From Alphaproteobacteria bacterium (GTDB lineage Bacteria; Pseudomonadota; Alphaproteobacteria; UBA2136; UBA6156): a stretch of 28,685 nt of DNA. The stretch lies in assembly GCA_027489415.1 (NCBI GenBank), contig JAIXZU010000015.1:1-28685 (forward strand). Direction: 5' to 3'. Positions within the stretch are counted from its first letter, which is position 1. Every line of letters begins with the position of its first letter. Of this stretch, positions 22,205 to 28,685 are shown piece after piece. Both the position numbers and the translations under genes were made by a program. The notes below the pieces were generated by a model. The model was given only the letters and a program-made list of their open reading frames with translations. It had not been told where the DNA came from and did no database searches.

Positions 22205-22233
22205 TGTATAGCGGGTGTGGGGGGGAGTGTCCA
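22205..22233 (-). promoter_or_regulatory. Promoter and leader of rplM-rpsI
   Basis: On the minus strand TGGACA, 17 bp, TATACA. The leader downstream of it (about 22082-22198) contains a perfect CTGTT-GTCA-AACAG hairpin and a CTCCGGAG palindrome and could be an L13-type autoregulatory leader, though no match to a known class was tested. Confidence 0.6.
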
Positions 22234-22262
22234 GCCCTTTTTTACGCTAGGACCTTGCTTTT

Positions 22263-22694
22263 TCAGGTGTTACCGCAGGCGAAGTCATCCGAAAAGGCGA
22301 GATTGCTGGTGTCCAGCGGGTTTTTGTTCATTACCCAGCGGATTTTCTGGTGCAACTCGTTCAGCGAAAACGGTTTGCTGATATAGAGATTCACGCCGAA
22401 TTTGCGGGCTTCGAGGACGGAGTCCAGATCGTTCCGTGCGGTGACCATGATGAAGGGCGTGAGGTTGCCGTCCTTGCGGATTTCTTGCAGGGTTTCGAGG
22501 CCGGTTTTGTCCGGCATGTTCCAGTCGCACATGATCAGGTCCACATCCGGTTCCGGCCCCATGGTTTCGAAGAGCTCCTCCGCGCTGGTGAAGCCTGAGA
22601 CCTCCGCGTTATTCATGCTGCGGATCATCAGGCAGATGGTTTCCAAGGTTTCGGCGTTATCATCCACCACCACGATTTTACTAGGCGTTTTCAT
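22263..22694 (-). CDS. Single-domain response regulator (CheY-like)
   Basis: A 143-residue receiver domain with all key residues: D11 and D12 (VVVDDN), phospho-acceptor D57 (MCDWNMP), T85 (MVTA) and K107 (ISKPF). There is no DNA-binding output domain; a C-terminal tail of about 15 residues follows. It therefore acts by protein contact or as a phosphate shuttle. The start overlaps the 3' end of the upstream sensor kinase gene by 14 bases, so the two form a cognate pair. Confidence 0.93.
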   Translation of the reverse strand: MKTPSKIVVVDDNAETLETICLMIRSMNNAEVSGFTSAEELFETMGPEPDVDLIMCDWNMPDKTGLETLQEIRKDGNLTPFIMVTARNDLDSVLEARKFGVNLYISKPFSLNELHQKIRWVMNKNPLDTSNLAFSDDFACGNT

Positions 22695-23760
22695 GACGTT
22701 GACCTTTATCTGCCATTGGTAAGAAGAAGCTGAATTCCGTGCCGTTGCCTGGCGTGCTGCTGACCGTGACGTGGCCGTTCATGCTTTTGATGAGGCCGTG
22801 CACCATGGAGAGACCGAGGCCGGTGCCCTCCCCTATCGGTTTCGTGGTGTAGAAGGGGTCGAAGATGCGGGCGAGGTTTTCGGGCTCGATGCCGCTGCCG
22901 GTGTCCCTCAATTTCACGTAGGCATAGGTGCCGGGTGGGATGGAGGCGAGTTCGGGCGCGGCGGAGTCGTCCACCTTCGTTTTGCCGGTGGAGACGAAGA
23001 TTGTGCCGCGGTGATTCATGGCCTGCGACGCATTATTGGCAAGATTGCTGATGGCCTGATGCAGGCTGGTGCGGTCGATATTCACGTGCAGGGGGCCGGG
23101 TTCGGCTTGGGCGATATCGAACTTCACTTGCTGGGAGAGGTAGGCCTGGCTGTAGTCCACCGCTTCCTTCACCACGGCGGAGAGATCCTCGCTGCCCATG
23201 GGTTTGGAGTCGTTCGAATTTGAGAACACCAGCACGTTTTTAATGACGCGGCGGGCGTGGAGGCTGTTGTCTATGGCGCGCTGGATGAACTGGGCGCATT
23301 GTTCGGGGTCCTGCTTGCGGTTCAGGGCCATTTCGCAGCTACCGAGCACCACTTGCAGGCAGGTGTTGATTTCGTGGGAGACGCCCGCCGCGAGCAAACC
23401 GAGTGCTTCCAGTTTCTGGTTACGGGCGGTGACTTCGCGTTCCCGCTCACGTTCCCGTGTCAGGTTATTAATATCCGTCAGCAGGGCACGCACTTTGAGG
23501 GTGTAGAGGCCCATCAGCATAATGATGCTGGCCATGCCGATGCAGAGCACGAGGACGATGTTGTCCTGTGCGGCGTAGGGGTCCAGCTTCTGGAGGGGGA
23601 AGAGGCTTTCTATCAACGGCGTATAGATGATAGTGTAGCACGATATAATGTTGAAACCTATCGCAAATATGGCAGCGAGTATTAAATTCCGGTGCATGAG
23701 GCGGTCGCTCCGGCGGCGGAAGGTTTTAGGTGACGGAGGTAATTCATGACGAAGGTTCAT
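22681..23760 (-). CDS. Membrane sensor histidine kinase
   Basis: A 359-residue kinase. Two membrane helices (about residues 26-50 and 68-89) enclose a short periplasmic loop of under 20 residues, so it probably senses the membrane or an internal signal. An Arg/Glu-rich coiled coil leads to the H box LLAAGVSHEINTCLQV (H129), where the usual Asn-Pro-Leu after the Asn reads Thr-Cys-Leu. The N box (NLANNASQAM), G1 (DTGSGIEPENL), F box (FDPFYTTK) and G2 (GEGTGLGLS) are standard for the NtrB/PAS-type HisKA class. It pairs with the downstream receiver-only gene. Two perfect palindromes lie directly upstream. Confidence 0.93.
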   Translation of the reverse strand: MNLRHELPPSPKTFRRRSDRLMHRNLILAAIFAIGFNIISCYTIIYTPLIESLFPLQKLDPYAAQDNIVLVLCIGMASIIMLMGLYTLKVRALLTDINNLTREREREREVTARNQKLEALGLLAAGVSHEINTCLQVVLGSCEMALNRKQDPEQCAQFIQRAIDNSLHARRVIKNVLVFSNSNDSKPMGSEDLSAVVKEAVDYSQAYLSQQVKFDIAQAEPGPLHVNIDRTSLHQAISNLANNASQAMNHRGTIFVSTGKTKVDDSAAPELASIPPGTYAYVKLRDTGSGIEPENLARIFDPFYTTKPIGEGTGLGLSMVHGLIKSMNGHVTVSSTPGNGTEFSFFLPMADKGQRHENA

Positions 23761-24068
23761 GGTTATTGTTATACAACCTTAGGTTGTAATTGAACAGGCC
23801 CTGTTCTGGGAAAGAATTGATGGTTGCAGCATATTTGCATCAGCCAACTTCCTTGCTTTCTTAAATTGTAAGCAGCTTACGGGACACTTACAAGGGCTGT
23901 TTCGGGATTTTGGTATCAACTTGCGGTAGTACTTGTGAGATTGGAATGGACGTGTGGCCCATGAGTGACGAATACCCTTAGTTGAGCTGCGATTTTTCCG
24001 TTGCGGCTCGGGGGGTTTGCGCGTAGGAATTGCATACTTTATTGAAACACCTGCCGCAGGAGCCCCCT
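23761..24068. other. Gene-free stretch upstream of the kinase gene
   Basis: About 308 bases without a gene. It holds two perfect palindromes close to the kinase start, a GTAAG-CAG-CTTAC stem, and the start region of the plus-strand gene at 24069. Nothing else was recognised. Confidence 0.5.
23772..23806. promoter_or_regulatory. Two perfect odd palindromes, candidate operator
   Basis: TACAACCT-T-AGGTTGTA (23772-23788) and GAACAGG-C-CCTGTTC (23792-23806) have centres 19 bases apart, about two helical turns. The first overlaps a possible minus-strand -10 (TATAAC) of the kinase gene. Confidence 0.5.
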
Positions 24069-24644
24069 ATGGAAGATTACATTTTGACGGTAAGTGACGC
24101 CTTTGCGCGGACTTATGAAGAAGCCTTGAAAGTGGCGAAACGCGATGTGAAGCACACCTTGTTACCGCCTGAGGGCCTGATTGTGGCCATGATGGAAACC
24201 ATGCTGCGCACCAGTACGATTGTGCAGGAGACTGCGCGCGGGCGTGCAAGGTTTGTGGATTGCATTCCCCACCAGCCGACTATGGATGAGGTGCATGTGC
24301 AGATACGGGTGCCAATGCCCCCCAAAGGGCTTATGGGATTGTTACGAGACCGCGACTGGGAGGCTATGCGTGGATTGAATGCCATGCTGCAATACGAGCG
24401 CGTTGCCGATGGTATGACGATTGCCGAGCATGTGACGCCAGATGCGGCACGGTTGATGGCTGGGGGTTACGTTTTCTGGGCCATTACGCGAACCGCACAC
24501 ATGAAGCGCGCGGTGACGCTGAAAACCCTGAAACCCGCCAAGCAGCATGAGATTGTGCGCAGGCCGAGAATGGTGCAACAGCCGATAGAGAAAGGCGGTT
24601 TGCCGGAGTTGCCCCGCAATAGCTTGTATAAGCCGACACGATGA
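24069..24644 (+). CDS. Hypothetical protein (191 aa)
   Basis: A 191-residue basic protein of no family I recognise. It is mostly helical, with no signal peptide or membrane helix, and a Lys/Arg/Pro-rich C-terminus (residues about 155-191) that may be disordered. The start at 24069 is supported by AGGAG six bases upstream. The gene is followed by a terminator almost identical to that of the next gene, suggesting the two share a history even though the proteins do not resemble each other. Confidence 0.7.
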   Translation: MEDYILTVSDAFARTYEEALKVAKRDVKHTLLPPEGLIVAMMETMLRTSTIVQETARGRARFVDCIPHQPTMDEVHVQIRVPMPPKGLMGLLRDRDWEAMRGLNAMLQYERVADGMTIAEHVTPDAARLMAGGYVFWAITRTAHMKRAVTLKTLKPAKQHEIVRRPRMVQQPIEKGGLPELPRNSLYKPTR

Positions 24645-24651
24645 TGTGAAG

Positions 24652-24679
24652 AGGCCTTCCCTGATGGGGAGGCCTTTTT
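24652..24679 (+). terminator. Terminator of the 24069-24644 gene
   Basis: A 10-bp stem AGGCCTTCCC / GGGGAGGCCT with loop TGAT and a T-run. Confidence 0.9.
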
Positions 24680-24775
24680 GCTTGATTATCATCGTTCTGC
24701 CCGTTATTTGTATGCAGCTTAGTAGCTTTTTTGCCCTGCCGGATTGGCTGGTGGGGATTTTCTGGAGGACTGACG

Positions 24776-25120
24776 ATGGTAAAACCTAACCAAGAATGGC
24801 CGAGACCAGATGATAATGTGACGGTGGTGCGAGAGCTTGAGACCGTGACGATTACCAGCCCTGTGACGGCGACGGTGAAGGCACAGATTGAGGCGATTAT
24901 GAAGGTTGTTGACTTGGTGAAGGTGCAGGGCAAGAGGTCTATCTGGCTGAACCACCACACTGCAACCGTTAGCATCAGTACGACCGAGGACTTGCACCCA
25001 CGTACGCTTGAGTTGCTGAAGGCGGTGGGTATCAGCATCGGTGAGAAAGTGCCTGCATTGCCCGTTGCTACGATTTTGAGCGCGCGGCGGGATAAGTTTC
25101 ATGTCCAGCTGGTTTGGTGA
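24776..25120 (+). CDS. Hypothetical protein (114 aa)
   Basis: A 114-residue soluble protein. It shows strand-like alternation (TVVRELETVTITSPVTATV), a helix (AQIEAIMKVVDLVKVQ) and further strands (HTATVSIST), so a small alpha/beta fold is likely. No family recognised. The ATG at 24776 is preferred because GGAGG lies 7 bases upstream. It has its own terminator and appears monocistronic. Confidence 0.7.
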   Translation: MVKPNQEWPRPDDNVTVVRELETVTITSPVTATVKAQIEAIMKVVDLVKVQGKRSIWLNHHTATVSISTTEDLHPRTLELLKAVGISIGEKVPALPVATILSARRDKFHVQLVW

Positions 25121-25138
25121 TGTTGCGTATCATGCAGA

Positions 25139-25164
25139 AGGCCTCCCTGATGGGAGGCCTTTTT
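25139..25164 (+). terminator. Terminator of the 24776-25120 gene
   Basis: Stem AGGCCTCCC / GGGAGGCCT with loop TGAT and five T, close to the stop of the convergent RNase J gene. Confidence 0.9.
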
Positions 25165-25178
25165 GTGTGCCGTGGTGG

Positions 25179-26876
25179 TTAGACTTCGACGAAGCTGACG
25201 ACGGTGGCGGGTTGCTTACCGCGTTCGTGCTTGAAGTGACGACGCAGGGTTTGCGAGATGACTTCGGCAGCGCGGGTGCGGTCGTCGATCCGGCCGTTTT
25301 GGAAGACGGCTTCCAGTGCCTGACCGGTTTTGTTGACGGCGGACTTCATGACGTCCGCTTGCAGGACTTCGTCGATCAGGCCGCGGGTTTGCAGCGAGAC
25401 GTCGGAGGTCCATTCCCCGGTGGTGGTTTTGATGGCGAGGCTGGCGACAATCAGACCATCGTAGCCGAGGCGCTTGCGCTCCTTCAGGATGAGGGGGTCG
25501 TTTTCGAGGATGTTCAGGCCGTCGATGTAGTTAAAGCCGTGCGGGTAGACCTTCGTGGACAGGTAGGGTTTGAAGTCCGGCTTCGCGCCTTCTTCCGCCA
25601 AGATGAGCTTGTGGCCTGCCTTGAGTTGGCAGGGGTGGTAGCCTTCCGCAGCAGCCAGTTTGCCGTGGGCCAGCAGGTGGCGGGTTTCGCCGTGCACGGG
25701 GATGACGTACTTCGGTTGCAGCATTTTGTACATGCGCTTCACTTCCGGTGCGCCGGGGTGGCCGGAGACGTGGGTGAGGCGGTCGTTTTCCTCGTTGATC
25801 ATGTTCACGCCCAGTGCGTAGAAGCCGTTGACCACGTTGAGGATGCCGCGCTCGTTGCCGGGAATCATCCGGCTGGACATGATGACGGTGTCGCCTTGCT
25901 TGATTTTCAGGCCGCGGACGTCCGCGCCCTGAGACAGGCGGGTGAGGCTGGAGCCGGGTTCGCCTTGGGTGCCGCTAGCGAAGACAAAGACTTTTTCAGC
26001 GGGAAGGCCGGCGGCTTCTTCGGCGTCGATCACCCAGTTATTGAGTTCCTTCGGCCAGTAGCCAAGAACCTTGGAGTGCGCGATGAACTTGTTGATGGTG
26101 CGGCCGAGGAAGCAGACTTTACGGCCGTTTTTGGCGGCGGCTTTGGCGACTTCAAAGGTACGGCCGAAGTGCGAGGCGAAGGCGGCGAAGAAGACGCGGC
26201 CCTTGGCTTCGTCGATCAGTTTCGTCAGGTGGGCGATGACGGGCGCTTCTGAGCCGGATTCGTTCGGGTTCATGACGTTGGTGGAGTCCCCGAACACGGC
26301 TAATACGCCTTCTTTACCGATTTCGGTGAAGCGGGCTTCGTCCGTTACTTGGCCGAAGGGTGCGGCGTCGTCGAATTTATAGTCCCCCGTATGGACGATG
26401 GTGCCGTAGTGGGTGGTGATGGCCAAGGCGTAGCATTCCGGTACGGAGTGCGAGACTTGCACGAATTCCACGCTGAACGGGCCGACGACGTTGGCTTCCT
26501 TCGGCTGGATGGTGCGCAGCTGGCCTTTTTTCGGCTGGATGCCGAGTTCCTGAAGTTTACCCTGGATAACCAGTTGCGAGAGGGCGGAGGCGTAGACGGG
26601 CGCGCCTGCGAAGTCGTCCCACAGGTAACCGACGGCGCCGATGTGGTCCTCGTGGGCGTGGGTGATGAAGACGGCTTTAATTTGCTTCGCGTGTTCACGC
26701 AGGAAGCGGGTGTCCGGAACGATGACGTCCGTACCCGGGGCGGCTTCGTCCGGGAAGCTGACGCCGGCGTCGACTACGATGAGGTCTCCGTCGCAGTCGT
26801 AGACCATCATGTTGGTACCGATGATGCCAACGCCGCCGAGAGGCAATGCAGACAAGTGCTTAGTTTTGTTAGACAT
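25179..26876 (-). CDS. rnj: Ribonuclease J family metallo-beta-lactamase
   Basis: A 565-residue RNase J: metallo-beta-lactamase domain with the zinc motif ITHAHEDHIG (H73, H75, D77, H78), the following SHSVPE and HTGDYKFD ligand regions, then the beta-CASP motifs (FGDSTNV, FASHFGRT and SGHPGAPEVKRMYKMLQPKYVIPVHGE) and a C-terminal domain. RNase J has 5'-3' exonuclease and endonuclease activity in RNA turnover and rRNA maturation. The ATG at 26876 begins the conserved N-terminus; the frame runs further to 26939 without family similarity. It lies downstream of birA; the pantothenate kinase gene often found between them in alphaproteobacteria is absent. Confidence 0.93.
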   Translation of the reverse strand: MSNKTKHLSALPLGGVGIIGTNMMVYDCDGDLIVVDAGVSFPDEAAPGTDVIVPDTRFLREHAKQIKAVFITHAHEDHIGAVGYLWDDFAGAPVYASALSQLVIQGKLQELGIQPKKGQLRTIQPKEANVVGPFSVEFVQVSHSVPECYALAITTHYGTIVHTGDYKFDDAAPFGQVTDEARFTEIGKEGVLAVFGDSTNVMNPNESGSEAPVIAHLTKLIDEAKGRVFFAAFASHFGRTFEVAKAAAKNGRKVCFLGRTINKFIAHSKVLGYWPKELNNWVIDAEEAAGLPAEKVFVFASGTQGEPGSSLTRLSQGADVRGLKIKQGDTVIMSSRMIPGNERGILNVVNGFYALGVNMINEENDRLTHVSGHPGAPEVKRMYKMLQPKYVIPVHGETRHLLAHGKLAAAEGYHPCQLKAGHKLILAEEGAKPDFKPYLSTKVYPHGFNYIDGLNILENDPLILKERKRLGYDGLIVASLAIKTTTGEWTSDVSLQTRGLIDEVLQADVMKSAVNKTGQALEAVFQNGRIDDRTRAAEVISQTLRRHFKHERGKQPATVVSFVEV

Positions 26877-27028
26877 AGTGTATCTTTCGAATTCCCATAT
26901 GCAAATGGGGCCGCTCCATCCCCTCCCCCCAGCGGGCATATGGCCTAAACTGGGCTTACCGGAGGATTTGACGCACGGCGGACGCTTACGGTGCAGTATA
27001 ATGCGAGGTGGTGCGGCGATTCGACTAG

Positions 27029-27781
27029 CTATGATGGGCGTTTGTCGAAGATCTCTCCGCTATGAATGACGTGCACCGTGCCGTTACCATCCACCAGTTC
27101 GAGGTGCCCGTTGGGTGTGAGGCCACGGGCGAGGCCGGTAAGTTCTTTGTTTTCTGCGGAGCCACTACCTTCTTGAGGGACCCTCCAGCGGACAATTTTG
27201 CCGATGGTTGCGCAGTGTTGGACGTAGCTGTTGTGGAGCGATTCGGTCCAACCGTTCTTTTCATATAGGGCAACGAGGGGGTTTAGGCAAGCCATGATTG
27301 CGGAAGCGAGGGATTGGGGTGTCGGGGTTTTGGGGTTTCGGGAGGTTAGGAAGGTGCCTTGGAAGTTGGGAGGGACTTCGGCGGGTGGGTAGATATTGAG
27401 GCCGATACCGATGAGAGATGCGGTTTGGCCGATGTTTTCACAGAGGATGCCGGCGAGCTTTTGGCTGTTCAGGAGGATGTCGTTCGGCCATTTGATTTTT
27501 AAGTGTTGGGTGTTGAGTGTTGAGTGTTGAGTGAGGGCTTGGTGGAGGGCTATGGCTGCGATGAGCGGGAGGTGGGGGCCGACGGCGGGGCGGAGAATGA
27601 AGGTGGCGGCCATGCCGTGGGGGGCTGGAAAGGTGAGCCATGGGCGGTTGTGGCGGCCGCGGCCTGCGGTTTGGAAGTCCGCAACTATAATTGACGTGGT
27701 GGTGTTGCCTTCCGCTATCAGGCGGCGGGCGTCGTCCATCGTTGACGTGGTGGACGGGAGGTGGAGAAGGCTCATGGGCAT
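27029..27781 (-). CDS. birA: Biotin-[acetyl-CoA-carboxylase] ligase
   Basis: A 250-residue biotin protein ligase without an N-terminal DNA-binding domain, so it is not a repressor of biotin genes. Present: the biotinyl-AMP loop GRGRHNRPW (residues 40-48), KWPNDILLNSQKLAGIL (97-113), and ASLIGIGLNIY. It attaches biotin to the carboxyl carrier protein of acetyl-CoA carboxylase and similar enzymes. A period-7 repeat is embedded between residues about 82 and 95 (ALTQHSTLNTQHLKI), right before the catalytic KWPND, at a place where the family has a loop between helix and strand. The start has no clear Shine-Dalgarno. Confidence 0.92.
   Translation of the reverse strand: MPMSLLHLPSTTSTMDDARRLIAEGNTTTSIIVADFQTAGRGRHNRPWLTFPAPHGMAATFILRPAVGPHLPLIAAIALHQALTQHSTLNTQHLKIKWPNDILLNSQKLAGILCENIGQTASLIGIGLNIYPPAEVPPNFQGTFLTSRNPKTPTPQSLASAIMACLNPLVALYEKNGWTESLHNSYVQHCATIGKIVRWRVPQEGSGSAENKELTGLARGLTPNGHLELVDGNGTVHVIHSGEIFDKRPS
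27503..27537. repeat. Heptamer repeat inside birA (GTGTTGA type)
   Basis: Five units: GTGTTGG, GTGTTGA three times, GTGAGGG. The length (35 bp) and unit match the repeat in the ABC gene at 11237-11271. Confidence 0.88.
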
Positions 27782-27801
27782 TTTATAGCATGGTTTGACG
27801 C

Positions 27802-27827
27802 AAAAAACCGCCCTCGTGTGAGGGCGG
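27802..27827 (-). terminator. Terminator of the 27850-28467 gene
   Basis: On the minus strand CCGCCCTC-ACAC-GAGGGCGG is followed by six T. Confidence 0.9.
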
Positions 27828-27849
27828 CTTTGTGATTTTAGGGTCGTTT

Positions 27850-28467
27850 TCAGGCCGCTTGTTCCTCCGACTGTGCGTTGGCGGCGGTGGTGGTGAGGAA
27901 CTCGAAGATCTTTCTCTGGAAGAGTTCCCGAGCGTGCTTTACGGCTTCCTTTTCCGGCATGACACGCGTCCGGCGGGCTTCGCAGCCTTCGGCTTTGACC
28001 ATGGCTTCGAAGATGGAACGCACAATATCAGGATTTTGCATTCCATAGCTGTGGTAGGCGGCGTTTTCGAGGGCGTCCGTGACGCAGGCGGTGCGGTCCG
28101 CGAGGGCGCGGTCTTTGTAGTCGTACTTCACTTTGCCCGCGCGACTGTTGACGTCCTGCACTTTGTTGAGAGCAACCCGCGCGGCCGTTTGCAGGTTACA
28201 GTAGACTGGAGCCCATTCTTCCTGGGTGACTTTTTCTCCTGCCATGCAGCGTTGCTGCAGGGTGAGGAGGCGCGGCACCCATTCCTTGATACGCTCGATA
28301 TCGGAAGCATAGCGGAGCAGGCCGATGTCGGGGTCCGTCAGCATAAAATGGATCAGGCGGTATTTTTCCACGCTTTCCGACGTGCCGATGAGGCTTTCGG
28401 TGAGCGTGGCGCGGTCGTGCTTCGGCAGAAAGGACAAGCTGGTGACCCAGCTGATGACCATGGACAT
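27850..28467 (-). CDS. Hypothetical protein (205 aa)
   Basis: A 205-residue, almost wholly alpha-helical soluble protein of no family I recognise. There is no signal peptide or membrane helix. Charged amphipathic helices recur (SDIERIKEWVPRLLTLQQRC, KEAVKHARELFQRKIFEFL), and the Gln/Glu/Ala-rich C-terminus is likely flexible. AGGGAG lies 5-6 bases before the ATG at 28467. It is a separate transcription unit with a strong terminator and is followed on the same strand by birA. Confidence 0.7.
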   Translation of the reverse strand: MSMVISWVTSLSFLPKHDRATLTESLIGTSESVEKYRLIHFMLTDPDIGLLRYASDIERIKEWVPRLLTLQQRCMAGEKVTQEEWAPVYCNLQTAARVALNKVQDVNSRAGKVKYDYKDRALADRTACVTDALENAAYHSYGMQNPDIVRSIFEAMVKAEGCEARRTRVMPEKEAVKHARELFQRKIFEFLTTTAANAQSEEQAA

Positions 28468-28653
28468 GAAGGCTCCCTAGAGGGTACTAGCCGCGGGATT
28501 GCGGCTTTGGAAGTGTTTTGATGATGCGCAGAGGGTAGTAACGCGAGCATTTAGGGAGCGTTGGGGATGTTGGTCAAGTAGGCGAAGCGGCTTTATTTGG
28601 CGAGGTAGGCGGTGTGTAAGCCTCTATGGGGTTCAAAAACTCGTCATGTACGA

Positions 28654-28680
28654 CAATGCCGCCCTTGGGGGGCGGCATTG
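28654..28680. other. 11-bp perfect hairpin at window end
   Basis: CAATGCCGCCC / GGGCGGCATTG with a 5-base loop. The T-run, if any, would lie outside the window, so it may be a terminator of a gene beyond the edge or a REP-type palindrome. Confidence 0.55.
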
Positions 28681-28685
28681 AGGTG

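Noticed and set aside
25101..26252. 383-codon open frame on the plus strand
   Set aside because: It lies opposite the RNase J gene, whose motifs are unmistakable; the translation is Gly/Val/Asp-rich shadow sequence without a family.

Overview
The window looks like the chromosome of an alphaproteobacterium. The basis is gene content and order, not any database search: efp followed by an inositol-phosphatase-like gene, sfsA-map-radC, a zapA / coiled-coil / 5-formyltetrahydrofolate cyclo-ligase run divergent from pgk, rplM-rpsI, and birA next to an RNase J gene. GC is moderately high, coding density is high, and most short operons end in a strong rho-independent hairpin.

Layout. 1-3515: end of efp, a phosphatase-like pseudoenzyme, a C-terminal J-domain protein, a zinc-ribbon membrane protein and a CorA-type transporter. 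3597-4657: two small unknown genes with near-consensus sigma70 promoters flank an odd tRNA that has a UAA (Leu) anticodon but no long variable arm. 4916-9432: a DUF892 stress protein with GGAAC-type promoter motifs, a CinA/MoaB-like protein, a PolB-type 3'-5' exonuclease, then sfsA-map-radC. 9433-10670: repeat-rich, partly AT-rich accessory stretch with a GIY-YIG protein and a trypco2-like small protein. 10671-15588: a fused two-ATPase peptide ABC protein, a 51-residue membrane peptide, fau, zapA, a coiled-coil gene, a divergent phosphoglycerate kinase lacking several nucleotide-binding motifs, and a Pro/Ala/Glu repeat protein. 16026-18012: gamma-carbonic anhydrase, bactofilin and a membrane-anchored coiled-coil protein. 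18226-21135: the most unusual part, described below. 21198-23760: rpsI, rplM, a response regulator and a sensor kinase. 24069-28467: three unknown genes, RNase J and birA.

The unusual system is a row of five small membrane-anchored or exported proteins of unknown function. The first four alternate between two families (A, B, A, B), so a two-gene unit appears to have been duplicated in tandem. The four genes share a leader RNA: a CCGC/GCGG-type hairpin, a linker, then a purine-rich Shine-Dalgarno separated from the start codon by a very stable CGGCCC/GGGCCG hairpin. The second to fourth have their own near-identical promoter (TTGNAG, 16 bp, TACACT), and each of the four has its own GGCGCC-rich terminator. 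They therefore look like separately transcribed cassettes under shared translational control. A fifth, more distant member follows with an ordinary ribosome binding site.

Two further themes recur. Short tandem repeats with a period of 7 bp (one of 8 bp) lie in at least ten places, three of them inside reading frames (twice in the ABC protein, once in BirA), where they add peptide of the HSTLNTQH type. Two enzymes encoded in the window (inositol-monophosphatase-like and PGK) keep their fold signatures but have lost catalytic residues. All functions are inferred by reading the sequence; no searches were run.
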